Source: Paraferrimonas sedimenticola
GTDB lineage: Bacteria > Pseudomonadota > Gammaproteobacteria > Enterobacterales > Shewanellaceae
Assembly: GCF_002282855.1 (NCBI RefSeq)
Contig: NZ_NRIR01000002.1
Location: 441,196 to 505,195, forward strand
DNA length: 64,000 nucleotides
Direction of reading: 5' to 3'
The translations under genes were made by a program, and so were the position numbers. How positions within the stretch are numbered: position 1 is the stretch's first letter; every line of letters starts with the position of its first letter. The notes under the pieces were generated by a model. It saw nothing but the letters and a program-made list of their open reading frames with translations, searched no databases and was not told the DNA's origin. Shown here in pieces: positions 29,809 through 40,506 of this stretch.

Positions 29809-29943
29809 ACCTAATTTAGGATCTTTTGTTCCCAATTGGTTAATACCTATAGTTTTTCCGAGTTATAAAGTAAGAAAATTCGGTTTTACTTATGCTTTCT
29901 AGATGTCTAATATTCAGCGTCTTCTAAATTGCGGAGCGCTTAA

Positions 29944-31125
29944 ATGAGCCAACTTATCAGAAACTTTATGAACCAAGAGTCAGCGGGCGGGATATTGCTG
30001 ATGATCGCGGTTGCCTTGGCTTTGGTTTTAGCCAACTCACCGCTAGCGGGTTTATACAATGGCTTTATCGAAACCGAAATCCAAGTGCGCATTGGTCACC
30101 TGGATATCGACAAACCAGCGCTTCTTTGGATTAACGACGGCTTGATGGCCCTGTTTTTCCTATTGATTGGGCTTGAGGTAAAGCGTGAATTGCTAGAAGG
30201 GGCACTATCTAGCCCTGCCAAAGCAGCACTACCAACTTTCGCAGCGATTGGCGGTATGCTAGCGCCGGCTGCTGTCTATCTAATGTTTAACTATGGTACC
30301 GACACTCAAGTGGGCTGGGCGATTCCAGCTGCTACAGATATTGCGTTTGCGCTAGGTGTTTTGGCCTTGCTGGGTAACCGTGTACCGGTAGCACTGAAAG
30401 TCTTTTTGCTGGCGCTAGCCATCATTGATGACTTGGGTGTGATTGTAATTATTGCTCTGTTCTACACCTCGGAACTGTCGATGGTCAGCTTGATGATCGC
30501 AGCTGTTGCTCTGTCTGGCTTGTTCTATTTGAACCGTCGTCGAGTGGCATCGCTAACCCCTTACTTGCTATTGGGTCTGGTGTTGTGGACTGCAGTCCTT
30601 AAGTCGGGTGTACACGCGACTCTAGCAGGTGTGGCACTGGCCTTCTTGATTCCGTTACGTGTTGGCAAAGCGTCACCAGCAGAGACCCTAGAGCACAAGC
30701 TGCACCCTTGGAGCACCTTCTTAATTCTGCCTGTGTTCGCGTTTGCCAACGCTGGTGTGAACTTGGGTAACTTGAGTCTGGACGCACTAATGTCGCCAGT
30801 ACCTGTAGGTATTATCCTTGGCCTGGTGATTGGTAAGCCTTTGGGCATCATGCTAACCAGCTGGATTGCAGTGCGCATGGGCTGGGCTCAACTGCCACAA
30901 GGCATTACCTGGAACCACATTGCGCCAGTGGGTCTGATGTGTGGTATCGGCTTCACCATGGCCATGTTTATCGCATCCTTGGCTTTCGAGCACGGTGGTA
31001 TGCAATACGGTGACACCGCCCGTATGGGCATCCTGATTGGATCTGCCATTGCAGCAATCGTCGGCTACTTCTGGTTGGCCGCAGTCACCAAACAACCAGT
31101 TCAACAAGCGGAGGTAACGTCATGA
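29944..31125 (+). CDS. nhaA: Na+/H+ antiporter NhaA
   Basis: NhaA exchanges two H+ for one Na+ across the inner membrane, for pH and sodium homeostasis. The 393-residue protein starts [25 protein letters not shown] and has the paired ion-binding aspartates D162-D163 in [11 protein letters not shown] (D163-D164 in E. coli), [18 protein letters not shown], and [13 protein letters not shown]. The A(P)[15 protein letters not shown] segment is conserved. GCGGAGCG precedes the ATG. The next gene overlaps by 4 bp and nhaR follows, which suggests regulation by NhaR. Confidence 0.96.
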   Translation: MSQLIRNFMNQESAGGILLMIAVALALVLANSPLAGLYNGFIETEIQVRIGHLDIDKPALLWINDGLMALFFLLIGLEVKRELLEGALSSPAKAALPTFAAIGGMLAPAAVYLMFNYGTDTQVGWAIPAATDIAFALGVLALLGNRVPVALKVFLLALAIIDDLGVIVIIALFYTSELSMVSLMIAAVALSGLFYLNRRRVASLTPYLLLGLVLWTAVLKSGVHATLAGVALAFLIPLRVGKASPAETLEHKLHPWSTFLILPVFAFANAGVNLGNLSLDALMSPVPVGIILGLVIGKPLGIMLTSWIAVRMGWAQLPQGITWNHIAPVGLMCGIGFTMAMFIASLAFEHGGMQYGDTARMGILIGSAIAAIVGYFWLAAVTKQPVQQAEVTS

Positions 31126-31499
31126 AAAGCCAATTCTTAATAGGATCATTTGCCGCAGTATGCTTGCCTGCAATGGCCTCGATGCAACATTGCCAAGAGG
31201 ATGTAGATTCAGCACTTTGCCAATCCTACCTAAGTGGTAAAGTGGCCGGCGCTTTGGCCTACTCGGATAAGTTCGGATTGCGAGCCAGCGAACAACAGGG
31301 GTTTAGTAATCGAGCATTGAACACTCGTGCAAACAACGCTGTGGTACAAGCCAACAAGCGCTATTGCCAAGACCGCATACCTTCCAATGAAGATCTGGTT
31401 ACCCGATTGGGTGAAGGCATTGAGCAAGGCCGCATTGCGAACGACAACGACTTGACTCGAGCACTACGTAGTAAATTAGACTGTGAACGTTTGCCGTAA
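31122..31499 (+). CDS. Small periplasmic protein between nhaA and nhaR
   Basis: A 125-residue product with an N-terminal signal peptide ([18 protein letters not shown]) and four Cys in the mature part (in [25 protein letters not shown]), suggesting two disulfides. I do not recognise a domain. The ATG overlaps the nhaA stop as ATGA, and nhaR starts 12 bp after it, so the three genes form one unit. I recall Shewanella also having a small gene here. Confidence 0.75.
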   Translation: MKSQFLIGSFAAVCLPAMASMQHCQEDVDSALCQSYLSGKVAGALAYSDKFGLRASEQQGFSNRALNTRANNAVVQANKRYCQDRIPSNEDLVTRLGEGIEQGRIANDNDLTRALRSKLDCERLP

Positions 31500-31511
31500 G
31501 CAAGGGACAGC

Positions 31512-32423
31512 ATGTCGCATCTAAATTACAACCATCTGTACTACTTCTGGATGGTCAAATCCAAAGGCTCGGTAGCGAAAGCTGCCGAGGCTTTGTACGT
31601 TACTCCTCAAACCATTACTGGCCAAATTCGTCAGTTAGAACACAGGCTTGGCGACCGACTGTTTGAGCGTGACGGGCGTCGGTTAAAGGCCACGGAATTG
31701 GGTGAGTTGGTGTATCGCTACGCCGATAAAATGTTCATTCTCAGCTACGAAATGATGGACATACTCAACTATCAAAAAGACGGCAATATTCTTTTTGAAG
31801 TGGGTATCGCTGACGCCTTGTCAAAAGCCTTGGCCAGTCGAATATTGCTCGAGGTGGTACCGTCCGATGGCTCAATTCATCTGTGTTGCTATGAGTCCAC
31901 TCACCAAGATTTGATCGAACGGCTAAAACAACACAAGTTAGACATGATTTTGTCGGACTGTGCTGGCGAGTCACTCAAGCATCCGGATATTTTGTCCAAA
32001 CAATTAGGTGAAACCGGCGTGTCTTTTTTCTGCGGAGAGCCCATTGAAGGGGATTTCCCCGAGTGCTTAGAAAGCAAACCCCTGCTGATCCCCGGACGTC
32101 AAACCTCCTTAGGACAGCAACTGTTGCGTTGGTTTGACGAGCGCGGGCTAGAAGTGCAAATCATGGCTGAGTTCGACGATGTGGCCATGATGAAAAGCTT
32201 TGGTTTCATGCATCAGGGCATCTTTGTGGTACCCACGCTGAATCGCGAGGAGTACATTAAAAGGGGGATGCACTTGGTGGGCAGCACTGACGAAGTCAAA
32301 GATGTTTATCACGTGATGTTTGCCGAGCGTATGATTCAGCATCCCGCGGTAAAAAGACTACTTTCGACTGACTTTGGCGATCTTTTTAGCGGTGATGACC
32401 CTCGAGTACCTAGGGTCGACTAA
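31512..32423 (+). CDS. nhaR: LysR-type transcriptional activator NhaR
   Basis: A 303-residue LysR-family regulator. The N-terminal helix-turn-helix (LNYNHLYYFWMVKSKGSVAKAAEALYV-type, with VTPQTITGQIRQLEHRLGDRLFER) is typical of NhaR. The C-terminal effector domain ends near FGDLFSG. NhaR activates nhaA in response to Na+ in E. coli. The gene follows nhaA and the small periplasmic gene in the same direction. Confidence 0.92.
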   Translation: MSHLNYNHLYYFWMVKSKGSVAKAAEALYVTPQTITGQIRQLEHRLGDRLFERDGRRLKATELGELVYRYADKMFILSYEMMDILNYQKDGNILFEVGIADALSKALASRILLEVVPSDGSIHLCCYESTHQDLIERLKQHKLDMILSDCAGESLKHPDILSKQLGETGVSFFCGEPIEGDFPECLESKPLLIPGRQTSLGQQLLRWFDERGLEVQIMAEFDDVAMMKSFGFMHQGIFVVPTLNREEYIKRGMHLVGSTDEVKDVYHVMFAERMIQHPAVKRLLSTDFGDLFSGDDPRVPRVD

Positions 32424-32502
32424 ACTGCGATAAAGTCTGGCGTCTTGCGCCTCCCACTGACATAATCGGCCTGCTGAAAAATTGATACTCAAGGATCTCA
32501 CT

Positions 32503-32769
32503 ATGTCGAACGCCACCGCATCCGCAGACTCGCAAAAAGCCCGCCTGTTATGGGCCTGTCGCCGAGGCATGCTAGAGCTGGATGTGTTGTTTACCCCATT
32601 TGTGGAACAGCAATTCGACAGTCTATCCAGTGCCGACAAAGCCGGTTTTGAGCGCTTGCTTGAGTGCGATGATCCCGAGTTGTTTGCATGGTTCATGGGC
32701 CACGAGGAGTGTCAGGATCCCGAATTGGCAGCAATGGTTATCAAAGTACGTGGCCGAGTTAAGCCATAA
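32503..32769 (+). CDS. sdhE: FAD assembly factor SdhE
   Basis: SdhE promotes covalent FAD attachment to the flavoprotein subunits of succinate dehydrogenase and fumarate reductase. The 88-residue product has the conserved RGxxE motif in ARLLWACRRGMLELDVLF and FERLLECDDPELFAWFMG. ATG 32503 after AAGGA is preferred to a TTG 21 bp upstream. It overlaps ygfX by 20 bp, as in the E. coli sdhE-ygfX operon. Confidence 0.93.
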   Translation: MSNATASADSQKARLLWACRRGMLELDVLFTPFVEQQFDSLSSADKAGFERLLECDDPELFAWFMGHEECQDPELAAMVIKVRGRVKP

Positions 32770-33145
32770 CTTTGTCCTAGCTCCACACCCTAGCGCGGCC
32801 GCACTGGGGTTAATTCCATACCTTTTTGTTTGTCTTTGGTTGTTGGTGATGGAGCCAAACACCTTAGGGCACGTTTTTCAGATTCTTGCGCTTGGGCTGG
32901 TGTTTGCCTTGGCTTGGCGGCACTGGTGTCGAGCTAACGGGCAGAGATGGCGCTTTGGTTTGAATGAACAAAAATCTGGACAGTGGCACGGCGGCGAGAC
33001 ACTAAGAGTGAGCTGTGTTTTGATTCGCCAGCCCTATCTACTCTGGTTCGAGCTTGCCAGCGAAGGCGGAAGGCAGTGGTTAATAGTACTGCCTTGCCAA
33101 TTGCCCCAGCGCCATTTTCGGCGCCTCAGTCGCTTGTTGGGCTAA
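32750..33145 (+). CDS. ygfX: YgfX/CptA-like membrane protein
   Basis: The frame carries two hydrophobic segments ([16 protein letters not shown] and [18 protein letters not shown]), then a soluble part with [11 protein letters not shown] and a C-terminal [23 protein letters not shown] that resembles E. coli YgfX. GTG 32750 gives 131 residues; the frame is open further upstream but that part only shadows sdhE. Context (downstream of sdhE) supports the call. Stop overlaps the convergent nadB stop by 4 bp. Confidence 0.75.
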   Translation: MAELSHNFVLAPHPSAAALGLIPYLFVCLWLLVMEPNTLGHVFQILALGLVFALAWRHWCRANGQRWRFGLNEQKSGQWHGGETLRVSCVLIRQPYLLWFELASEGGRQWLIVLPCQLPQRHFRRLSRLLG

Positions 33146-34737
33146 TCTGGCTTAAGCCGGCTTGGTTGCGCGTCGTCTGCTAAGTCTGGGTAATCTATGT
33201 TGTAATGCAAACCACGGCTTTCTTTTCGCTGCATGGCACAGCGAATAATCAGCTCAGCCACTTGCACCAAGTTACGCAATTCGAGCAGATTATTGCTCAC
33301 TCGAAAATTGGCGTAGTACTCGTGAATTTCTTGCTGCAACATTTCCACTCGGCGTAAGGCACGCTGCAGTCGTTTGTCTGAGCGCACAATACCCACATAG
33401 TCCCACATGAATAACCTGAGTTCGTGCCAGTTGTGGGCAATCACCACTTCTTCATCGGAATCGCTGACCTGGCTTTCGTCCCAAGCCGGCAAATCGCTGG
33501 CAATCGCCACTTGCTCGAGCTGAGGCAAAATACTTTGGGCAGTGGCGCGGGCAAATACCAAACACTCCAACAAAGAGTTACTGGCCATGCGATTGGCGCC
33601 GTGTAAACCCGTGTAGGCCACTTCGCCAATGGCGTACAAACCTTTGACTCGAGTTTCACCTTGAAGGTTGGTCACTACCCCGCCACAGGTGTAGTGAGCT
33701 GCGGGAACCACAGGGATGGCGTCGCGAGTGATATCTAATCCAAGGCCCAAGCAACGCTCATAAATGGTTGGGAAGTGTTTCTTGATGAAATCTGGTGACT
33801 TGTGGCTAATGTCCAGATAAACGCAATCGGCCCCCAAGCGCTTCATTTCGAAATCGATAGCACGGGCGACTACATCGCGAGGTGCTAGCTCTTCGCGCTC
33901 GTCAAAGTCCGGCATAAAGCGACTGCCGTCCGGGCGTTTGAGCACGGCTCCTTCGCCGCGCAAGGCCTCGGTCAACAAAAAGTTGCGTGCTTGCTCGTGG
34001 TACAAACAAGTGGGGTGAAATTGGTTGAACTCAAGATTGGCCACTTCGCAGCCGGCGCGCCAAGCCATGGCAATACCATCGCCACTGGCAATATCGGGGT
34101 TTGAGGTGTACTGATAAACGTTAGAAGCACCACCGGTGGCCAAAGTGACAAACTTGGCGGCGACGGTTTCAACTTGCTCTGTGTCGCGATTCCAAATGTA
34201 GGCACCCAGCACTCGGTTGCCCGCGCGGCCCAATTTGCGGCTAGTGATCAAATCAATAGCATTGCAGCGTTCCGCCACTTCAATGTTAGGGTGATTGCGT
34301 ACCTTTTGCGCCAAGGTCAGTTGCACCTCTTTGCCGGTAGCATCGGCGGCGTGCAATATACGGCGGTGACTGTGTCCGCCTTCGCGAGTCAGGTGATACT
34401 TATTCGATTGGTTGTCCATCTTGTCAAAGGACACGCCGCGGCGAATTAGCCACTCTAACGAATCTTTAGCGCTGGTGGCGGTAAACTCTACCGTCTGCTT
34501 GTCACACAAACCTGCGCCGGCTTTGAGGGTGTCGTTGACGTGGGCTTCGATGCTGTCGTTCTCATCGAAAACCGCTGCAATCCCGCCTTGGGCGTAATAA
34601 GTCGACCCTTCGTTGAGCACGCTTTTGCTGATCAGAATGACTTTGGCATTCTCAGCGACAGACAGGGCCAAGGTCATACCGGCGGCACCGCTGCCGACGA
34701 TCAAAATATCGCATTGCTTAGAAGGAGCTTGGGTCAT
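33142..34737 (-). CDS. nadB: L-aspartate oxidase NadB
   Basis: NadB oxidises aspartate to iminoaspartate in de novo NAD synthesis. The 531-residue protein has the N-terminal FAD fold ([19 protein letters not shown]), the [16 protein letters not shown] segment, [18 protein letters not shown], and [13 protein letters not shown] followed by [31 protein letters not shown]. The C-terminal helical domain is complete. It lies divergent from rpoE, the same arrangement as in E. coli. Confidence 0.96.
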   Translation of the reverse strand: MTQAPSKQCDILIVGSGAAGMTLALSVAENAKVILISKSVLNEGSTYYAQGGIAAVFDENDSIEAHVNDTLKAGAGLCDKQTVEFTATSAKDSLEWLIRRGVSFDKMDNQSNKYHLTREGGHSHRRILHAADATGKEVQLTLAQKVRNHPNIEVAERCNAIDLITSRKLGRAGNRVLGAYIWNRDTEQVETVAAKFVTLATGGASNVYQYTSNPDIASGDGIAMAWRAGCEVANLEFNQFHPTCLYHEQARNFLLTEALRGEGAVLKRPDGSRFMPDFDEREELAPRDVVARAIDFEMKRLGADCVYLDISHKSPDFIKKHFPTIYERCLGLGLDITRDAIPVVPAAHYTCGGVVTNLQGETRVKGLYAIGEVAYTGLHGANRMASNSLLECLVFARATAQSILPQLEQVAIASDLPAWDESQVSDSDEEVVIAHNWHELRLFMWDYVGIVRSDKRLQRALRRVEMLQQEIHEYYANFRVSNNLLELRNLVQVAELIIRCAMQRKESRGLHYNIDYPDLADDAQPSRLKPD

Positions 34738-34868
34738 GCTATTAATAGAATCTCTTTGAATGTCGCCATGTTAGCCAAAAACCGCCATAATGGATACGTT
34801 TAACCGGTTGATGCATAGGTGCGTTTAGACACTTTTTAGACAATCGCCAACTTTTTTACAAAATTTTA

Positions 34869-34896
34869 CGAACTTTTCGAATTAGGGCCAGTCTAT
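34869..34896 (+). promoter_or_regulatory. Sigma-E promoter candidate for rpoE
   Basis: CGAACTT (34869-34875) is followed after 16 bp by TCTAT (34892-34896), close to the sigma-E pattern GGAACTT-N16-TCNNA. It lies 65 bp before the rpoE ATG. An autoregulated promoter is expected for rpoE, so the match is credible. Confidence 0.6.
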
Positions 34897-34960
34897 ACCT
34901 TTGCAATTGATTCGGCCGCGAAGCAAAAACAGACAGACCGTTAGGAGTGAAACGGCTCGG

Positions 34961-35539
34961 ATGAGTAGCCAGGATAGTGATCAACAATTAGTTGAACGGG
35001 TTCAACAAGGAGACAAGAACGCTTTCAATTTGTTGGTACAAAAGTACCAGCATAAAGTAGCAAACTTGATTTCTCGATACGTGAAAAATCAAGGTGATGT
35101 GGCCGACGTGTCACAAGAAGCCTTTATCAAAGCCTATCGAGCCTTGCCCAATTTTCGTGGAGACAGTGCGTTTTATACCTGGTTGTACCGAATTGCGGTT
35201 AACACTGCGAAAAACTATTTGGTCTCTCAGGGACGTCGACCACCCGCCAACGATGTGGCCGTGGAAGACGCTGAGTTCTACGAAGCCGGGGATGCCCTGC
35301 GTGAGGTCGCCTCGCCTGAACGAGTGCTACTCTCAAGTGAAATTAAACAGGTAGTGTTTGACACCATCGAACAGCTACCAGACGAATTGAAAATGGCGAT
35401 TACCCTGCGAGAGATCGAAGGGATGAGTTACGAAGACATCGCTAATGTTATGGAATGCCCAGTAGGAACGGTGCGATCGCGCATCTTTCGAGCTCGGGAA
35501 GCCGTAGATAAACGATTGCAGCCTTTGCTGCAGGGTTAA
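34961..35539 (+). CDS. rpoE: RNA polymerase sigma-E factor
   Basis: Sigma-E directs the envelope-stress response. The 192-residue product (from ATG 34961) aligns throughout with E. coli RpoE: QLVERVQQGDKNAFNLLVQKYQHKV, SFRGDSAFYTWLYRIAVNTAKNYL-type region 2, and MSYEDIANVMECPVGTVRSRIFRAREAVD in region 4. An in-frame ATG 60 bp earlier is not needed to match the family. rseA, rseB and rseC follow in order. Confidence 0.96.
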   Translation: MSSQDSDQQLVERVQQGDKNAFNLLVQKYQHKVANLISRYVKNQGDVADVSQEAFIKAYRALPNFRGDSAFYTWLYRIAVNTAKNYLVSQGRRPPANDVAVEDAEFYEAGDALREVASPERVLLSSEIKQVVFDTIEQLPDELKMAITLREIEGMSYEDIANVMECPVGTVRSRIFRAREAVDKRLQPLLQG

Positions 35540-35556
35540 GTGAAAACAGGTGTGTA

Positions 35557-36180
35557 ATGACAATCGAACGCAATGAATGGATATCGGCAGCAGTCGATGA
35601 CGAGAATAGCCACCAAACGTTGGCGACCCTCGACAGCGAGACTACTGATGCCCAAAAGTGGCAGAGCTACCACCTGATTGGTGACGCCATGCGTGATGAG
35701 CTGCCGCAGAATCTAGACTTTGACATCAGTGCCAAGGTTGCAGCAGCGCTAGAAGACGAGCCATCGATTGTGGCACCTAAGCCAGCTCAGGCTGAACCTG
35801 AGCAAGCACCGAAGAAATCCGGTGTTGTGGTTCCATTCTTACGTCAGTTTGGTCAGTATGCGATTGCTGCCAGCGTCGCGATTGTGGCTGTGATTGGTAT
35901 TCAAGGCCAAGGTCAAAATGGCGCTGATGAGCTTTCACCACTGCCAGTGTTACAAACCAATCCGCTGATTGGCAGCGCATCACCGGTGAGCCTGCAAGCA
36001 CCGAGTATGCAAGAGCGCGAGCGCGCTAATGCCAGTCTTGAAGAGCAGCGTGCCGAAGCTCAGCGCCAGCGTTTGAACGCCTACTTGCAAGACCACATGT
36101 TGCAACAGCGCTTGAACCATGCTGTGATGGAACCAAATGCAGCCAAGGGTCCCGCTGAGATGCAGGACAATCAACGCTAG
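35557..36180 (+). CDS. rseA: Anti-sigma-E factor RseA
   Basis: RseA holds sigma-E at the inner membrane until cleaved by DegS and RseP. The 207-residue protein has a cytoplasmic sigma-binding domain (about 1-90: WISAAVDDE, WQSYHLIGDAMRDEL), one membrane segment near residues 97-115 (AIAASVAIVAVIGI) and a periplasmic part with Gln/Arg-rich helices. Sequence and position between rpoE and rseB fix the identity. Confidence 0.93.
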   Translation: MTIERNEWISAAVDDENSHQTLATLDSETTDAQKWQSYHLIGDAMRDELPQNLDFDISAKVAAALEDEPSIVAPKPAQAEPEQAPKKSGVVVPFLRQFGQYAIAASVAIVAVIGIQGQGQNGADELSPLPVLQTNPLIGSASPVSLQAPSMQERERANASLEEQRAEAQRQRLNAYLQDHMLQQRLNHAVMEPNAAKGPAEMQDNQR

Positions 36181-36192
36181 TTAGGAGTTCAA

Positions 36193-37155
36193 TTGCAACG
36201 CCTATTGATTTTGGGGCTCACTCTGCTGAGCCTCATGGCACAAGCCGAAACCGCAGAACCGAAAGAAACCACCGCCGAGGTCTGGCTAGAGCGCATGAGC
36301 CAGGCCCTCAACAATAATCAGTTCAAAGCTTCTATGGTTCACCTGCAATCCAATCAGGTGCGACCGCTGATCTATATCCACGGCCAAACCGACAAGCAGC
36401 AAATTGCCTTTATGGACCACTTAAATGGCCCATACAAGAGCGCGGTGCGCGTGGGGCAAGTGGTGACTTACTTAGAGCAAGACCAACCCCCTTACAGTGT
36501 TAACGCCAGCCGCATTCCAGGCTTGTTTCCGGCGGTGTTTGCCCAAGAGCTGGAACGCTTAAATCAGGGCTACGAATTTGTTCTGGGTGGTCGCAATCGC
36601 ATTGCCGCGCGAACCGCTCAGTTGGTGCGAGTCGTTGCCCGCGATGAGCACAGATTCAGCTACATGGTGTGGCTAGACACAGAGACTGCACTGCCATTGC
36701 GCTTAGATATGCTCGCAGGGGAGCAACTGCTTGAACGCTTGATGGTGATTGAGCTGAGTATGATGGACGAACCTGCCGGTATTTTGTTAGAAGCGGCCCG
36801 TCGCGACTGGCCTGCAGTGATTGAAACTCCGTCGGTGGCCACTGACTCGCAGTGGCATTTTGGCTGGCTCCCGGCCGGATTTGAAGAAACCGTGCGAGAC
36901 CAACATCGTCTGTTTGGCGCCAACGAAGCGGTGGAGTACGCCTCGCTTACCGACGGTTTAGTACAGATTTCTGTGTATTTGTCTGTTGCAGGACAAGTGG
37001 ACTTGCCAGAACACGTCACTCACAACAATGGCACAGCGATCGCCAGTGCTCGCCATGGCGATCTAGAAGTGGTAGCGATAGGCAAAGTGCCTGCCGATAC
37101 CTTGCATCGCATTGCGCTAAGCATTCGCCCAGGCGGCGCCGACTCAGAACAATGA
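36193..37155 (+). CDS. rseB: Sigma-E regulator RseB (MucB)
   Basis: RseB binds the periplasmic part of RseA and shields it from DegS, and senses off-pathway lipopolysaccharide and lipoprotein. The 320-residue product begins with a signal peptide (RLLILGLTLLSLMAQA) and has the WLERMSQALNNNQFKASMVHL start of the MucB domain, with a C-terminal domain from about residue 210. It uses TTG after AGGAG. The rseC ATG overlaps its end by 4 bp. Confidence 0.93.
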   Translation: MQRLLILGLTLLSLMAQAETAEPKETTAEVWLERMSQALNNNQFKASMVHLQSNQVRPLIYIHGQTDKQQIAFMDHLNGPYKSAVRVGQVVTYLEQDQPPYSVNASRIPGLFPAVFAQELERLNQGYEFVLGGRNRIAARTAQLVRVVARDEHRFSYMVWLDTETALPLRLDMLAGEQLLERLMVIELSMMDEPAGILLEAARRDWPAVIETPSVATDSQWHFGWLPAGFEETVRDQHRLFGANEAVEYASLTDGLVQISVYLSVAGQVDLPEHVTHNNGTAIASARHGDLEVVAIGKVPADTLHRIALSIRPGGADSEQ

Positions 37156-37607
37156 TCGAAGAGTTGGGAAAAGTGGTTCTTCGAGATGGCCAGCAGTTGG
37201 TCATCGAGGTGAGCCGCAAGTCGGCCTGCAACCATTGCGATAGCAGCGACAATTGCGGCGTTTCCGCCGTGTCAAAAGCCTTTTCTGACGAGCGTCATCT
37301 GATTGAAATCACTTGCGAAGGTGAGTTTCAACAGGGCGATTTACTGCGCTTGGGGATCCCAGAGGACAAGTTCGTTAAAGCGGCGGCTTGGGTCTATCTG
37401 GTTCCCTTGATTGGGTTAATCGGCGGTGCTGTGGTAGGTCAATGGCTGCAGCCGTTAGGGGCGGGAGATGCCAGTGCGATAGCCGGTGCCGCGGTAGGTG
37501 CTGGGTTGGGCTGGTGGCTCGCCAAAAGTGCCGCCAAGCGTCTAAGTCGAAAAACGCAGCCAGTGGTACTGCAAAATTTGGGGCGTCAAACCCTAGTGCG
37601 CGGCTAG
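37152..37607 (+). CDS. rseC: RseC/MucC family positive regulator
   Basis: A 151-residue inner-membrane protein with an N-terminal Cys cluster (SACNHCDSSDNCGVS) and two membrane segments (about 78-95 and 105-122), the RseC layout. It is the fourth gene of the sigma-E operon. The exact role is unclear: in E. coli a mild positive effect on sigma-E, and related proteins act in Fe-S or redox processes. Confidence 0.9.
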   Translation: MIEELGKVVLRDGQQLVIEVSRKSACNHCDSSDNCGVSAVSKAFSDERHLIEITCEGEFQQGDLLRLGIPEDKFVKAAAWVYLVPLIGLIGGAVVGQWLQPLGAGDASAIAGAAVGAGLGWWLAKSAAKRLSRKTQPVVLQNLGRQTLVRG

Positions 37608-37673
37608 TTCGACGCCCCTCGACTATGCCAATGGCTCATCTCAGTTATCCTTTCCTTTAGATCCCCAACTTGT

Positions 37674-37681
37674 GGTATGAT
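37674..37681 (+). promoter_or_regulatory. Extended -10 promoter candidate for lepA operon
   Basis: GGTATGAT contains a TATGAT -10 (37676-37681) with an upstream TG extension (tg at 37673-37674). No clear -35 is seen. It sits 117 bp before lepA in a 190-bp gap after rseC, enough space for a separate promoter. Confidence 0.4.
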
Positions 37682-37797
37682 TCGCGCCCAAGTTTTTCGG
37701 TAATCCATACACGTCAATTTGCGACCGGCGCTGGCTTGGCTAAGCTAACAAACAGACCCATCTGCGCCCGTCCCGACTACGGTTTTAGTAATTCAGC

Positions 37798-39588
37798 ATG
37801 AAACACATTCGCAATTTCAGCATTATTGCACACATTGACCACGGCAAATCCACTTTGTCGGATCGTCTTATCCAAACTTGTGGCGGCTTGTCCGATCGCG
37901 AAATGGAAGCTCAGGTTCTCGATTCGATGGACCTCGAACGCGAACGCGGAATTACCATTAAAGCCCAAAGCGTGACCTTGGATTACAAGGCCGACGACGG
38001 TGAAACTTATCAGCTTAACTTCATCGACACTCCCGGACACGTGGACTTCACCTACGAAGTATCGCGCAGCCTAGCGGCCTGTGAAGGGGCGCTGTTAGTG
38101 GTTGACGCCGGTCAGGGGGTAGAAGCCCAGACTTTGGCCAACTGCTATACCGCTATCGACATGGACCTAGAAGTAGTGCCAATTCTGAATAAGATTGACC
38201 TGCCGCAAGCGGATCCAGATCGCGTCGCCGAAGAAATCGAAGACATCGTTGGTATCGATGCCACCGAAGCAGTGCGTTGCTCGGCCAAAACCGGTGTTGG
38301 TATTAAAGACGTACTGGAAGAGATCGTTCAAAAGGTGCCTTCGCCAGAGGGTGATCCTGATGCACCGCTACAAGCACTGATCATCGATTCTTGGTTCGAT
38401 AACTACCAAGGCGTTGTGTCTTTGGTTCGAATCAAAAACGGCAGCCTGAAAAAGAACGATAAGTTTAAAGTAATGAGCACAGGCCAAGTGCACCAAGTGG
38501 ATCACATTGGTATTTTCACGCCAAAGCAAACCGACACTGGCGTGCTTAACGCCGGCGAAGTGGGTTTCGTGATTGCCGGCATCAAAGACATTTTGGGGGC
38601 TCCTGTGGGGGATACCCTGACCTTGGCCAAACACGGCGCCGAAGAGCCGCTACCGGGTTTCCAGAAAGTGAAGCCGCAGGTATACGCTGGTCTGTTCCCA
38701 ATTTCCTCAGACGACTACGAGAACTTCCGTGACGCCTTGGGCAAATTAAGCCTTAATGACGCCTCTTTGTTCTATGAGCCAGAAACCTCAACCGCCTTGG
38801 GCTTTGGTTTCCGCTGTGGCTTCTTGGGCATGCTGCACATGGAAATCATTCAGGAGCGCTTGGAGCGCGAGTACAACCTGGACCTGATTACCACAGCACC
38901 GACGGTTATCTACGAAGTCGAAAAAACCAATGGCGAAACCGTTCACGTCGACAACCCGTCCGACTTGCCCGCCATTAATGAAATTGAACAACTGGCAGAG
39001 CCAATTGTCGAAGCCAATATCCTAGTGCCAAAAGAGTACTTGGGGAATGTGATTACCTTGTGTATCGAAAAGCGCGGTGTGCAAACCGACATGAGCTACC
39101 ACGGCAATCAAGTGGCGGTGAACTACGAACTGCCCATGGCCGAAGTGGTGTTGGACTTCTTTGACCGTTTGAAATCCACCTCGCGCGGTTATGCCTCGCT
39201 GGACTACAACTTTAAGCGCTTCCAGCCGGCAGACATGGTTCGCCTGGACGTGCTGATCAACGGCGAGCGGGTTGATGCTCTAGCCATCATTACTCACCGT
39301 GAGAACTCGCACTACCGCGGTCGAGCGCTGGTTGAGAAAATGAAAGAGCTGATTCCACGACAGATGTTTGATATCGCGATTCAAGCGGCGATTGGCAATC
39401 AGGTTGTGGCTCGCTCTACCGTTAAAGCCTTGCGCAAAGACGTAACTGCTAAGTGTTACGGTGGTGACGTGTCGCGTAAGAAGAAACTGCTTCAGAAGCA
39501 GAAAGAAGGTAAGAAGCGCATGAAGTCCTTGGGCAACGTGGAAGTGCCACAAGAAGCCTTCTTGGCCGTATTGAAAGTAGGAGATTAA
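37798..39588 (+). CDS. lepA: Elongation factor 4 (LepA)
   Basis: LepA is a ribosome-associated GTPase, linked to back-translocation and 30S biogenesis. The 596-residue protein has the G motifs [15 protein letters not shown] and NKIDLP, the domain II beta-barrel, the [15 protein letters not shown] motif of domain IV and a C-terminal domain with [18 protein letters not shown]. lepB follows 6 bp later. Confidence 0.97.
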   Translation: MKHIRNFSIIAHIDHGKSTLSDRLIQTCGGLSDREMEAQVLDSMDLERERGITIKAQSVTLDYKADDGETYQLNFIDTPGHVDFTYEVSRSLAACEGALLVVDAGQGVEAQTLANCYTAIDMDLEVVPILNKIDLPQADPDRVAEEIEDIVGIDATEAVRCSAKTGVGIKDVLEEIVQKVPSPEGDPDAPLQALIIDSWFDNYQGVVSLVRIKNGSLKKNDKFKVMSTGQVHQVDHIGIFTPKQTDTGVLNAGEVGFVIAGIKDILGAPVGDTLTLAKHGAEEPLPGFQKVKPQVYAGLFPISSDDYENFRDALGKLSLNDASLFYEPETSTALGFGFRCGFLGMLHMEIIQERLEREYNLDLITTAPTVIYEVEKTNGETVHVDNPSDLPAINEIEQLAEPIVEANILVPKEYLGNVITLCIEKRGVQTDMSYHGNQVAVNYELPMAEVVLDFFDRLKSTSRGYASLDYNFKRFQPADMVRLDVLINGERVDALAIITHRENSHYRGRALVEKMKELIPRQMFDIAIQAAIGNQVVARSTVKALRKDVTAKCYGGDVSRKKKLLQKQKEGKKRMKSLGNVEVPQEAFLAVLKVGD

Positions 39589-39594
39589 CTCTAG

Positions 39595-40506
39595 ATGGCG
39601 GCGTACTTTTCGTTAATTCTGGTACTAGTAACCCTGGGCTCAGGGCTTATCTGGCTGCTGGATGTGAAAGTGTTTAAACCCAAGCGCTTGGCGAGTCTGA
39701 GCGCTGCGCAGTCCAATGGCCAAATCAGCGAAGAGGCAGCGGCGAAGATCACTCAAGAGCCGGCGATCGTCGAAACTTCTCGCTCGATTTTCCCTGTCAT
39801 TGCCTTTGTGTTGGTACTGCGCTCATTCCTGTGGGAACCCTTCCAAATTCCGTCGGGCTCTATGATGCCAACTCTGCTGGTGGGCGATTTTATTCTGGTA
39901 GAGAAGTTCGCCTATGGGCTTAAAGACCCGGTTTGGCGCAACAAGCTTGTGGAAACCGGCGAGCCTAAGCGCGGCGACGTTGCCGTGTTTAAGTATCCGG
40001 TAGATACGCGTATTGATTACATCAAACGCATTGTCGGTTTGCCTGGTGACACCATTCGCTACCGCAACAAGCAGCTATATATCAAACCCGCTTGTGACTC
40101 TGGTGAGAACTGCCAAGACTTTCAGTTGGTCAGCCGCTCTTTGGTCAATCGCGACGAATACTTCCAAGGCCCATACCCACTGACGCGCTACACTGAGCAG
40201 TTAGGCGAAGTGAGCCACGATATTTTGGTTAACACCCAACGTCCAGATCCTATTGGCATGTTCTTCCAAGAAGACGGCGTGCCCCGCGGTGATTTTGTGG
40301 TGCCAGAAGGACACTACTTCGGGATTGGCGACAACCGTGATAACAGCACAGATAGTCGTTTTTGGGGCTTTATCAAAGACGAGCACTTAGTAGGTAAGGC
40401 GGTTGCGATATGGATAAGCTTTGAGTTTGAGCGCAGCGAAGATAGCCTGCTGCCAACTTGGATCCCGACCGGCGTTCGCTTTAACCGTGTTGGTGGCATT
40501 AGTTAG
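39595..40506 (+). CDS. lepB: Signal peptidase I
   Basis: LepB cleaves signal peptides of exported proteins at the periplasmic side of the inner membrane. There are two N-terminal membrane segments (about 1-22 and 60-78). The catalytic Ser89 lies in PSGSMMPTL and Lys144 in [11 protein letters not shown]. The [11 protein letters not shown] box is also present. At 303 residues it is a little shorter than E. coli LepB. The stop overlaps the rnc start by 1 bp. Confidence 0.96.
   Translation: MAAYFSLILVLVTLGSGLIWLLDVKVFKPKRLASLSAAQSNGQISEEAAAKITQEPAIVETSRSIFPVIAFVLVLRSFLWEPFQIPSGSMMPTLLVGDFILVEKFAYGLKDPVWRNKLVETGEPKRGDVAVFKYPVDTRIDYIKRIVGLPGDTIRYRNKQLYIKPACDSGENCQDFQLVSRSLVNRDEYFQGPYPLTRYTEQLGEVSHDILVNTQRPDPIGMFFQEDGVPRGDFVVPEGHYFGIGDNRDNSTDSRFWGFIKDEHLVGKAVAIWISFEFERSEDSLLPTWIPTGVRFNRVGGIS

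Noticed and set aside
32582-32749. Long upstream extension of the ygfX frame
   Set aside because: It overlaps sdhE in another frame and lacks membrane or family features; GTG 32750 fits YgfX length.
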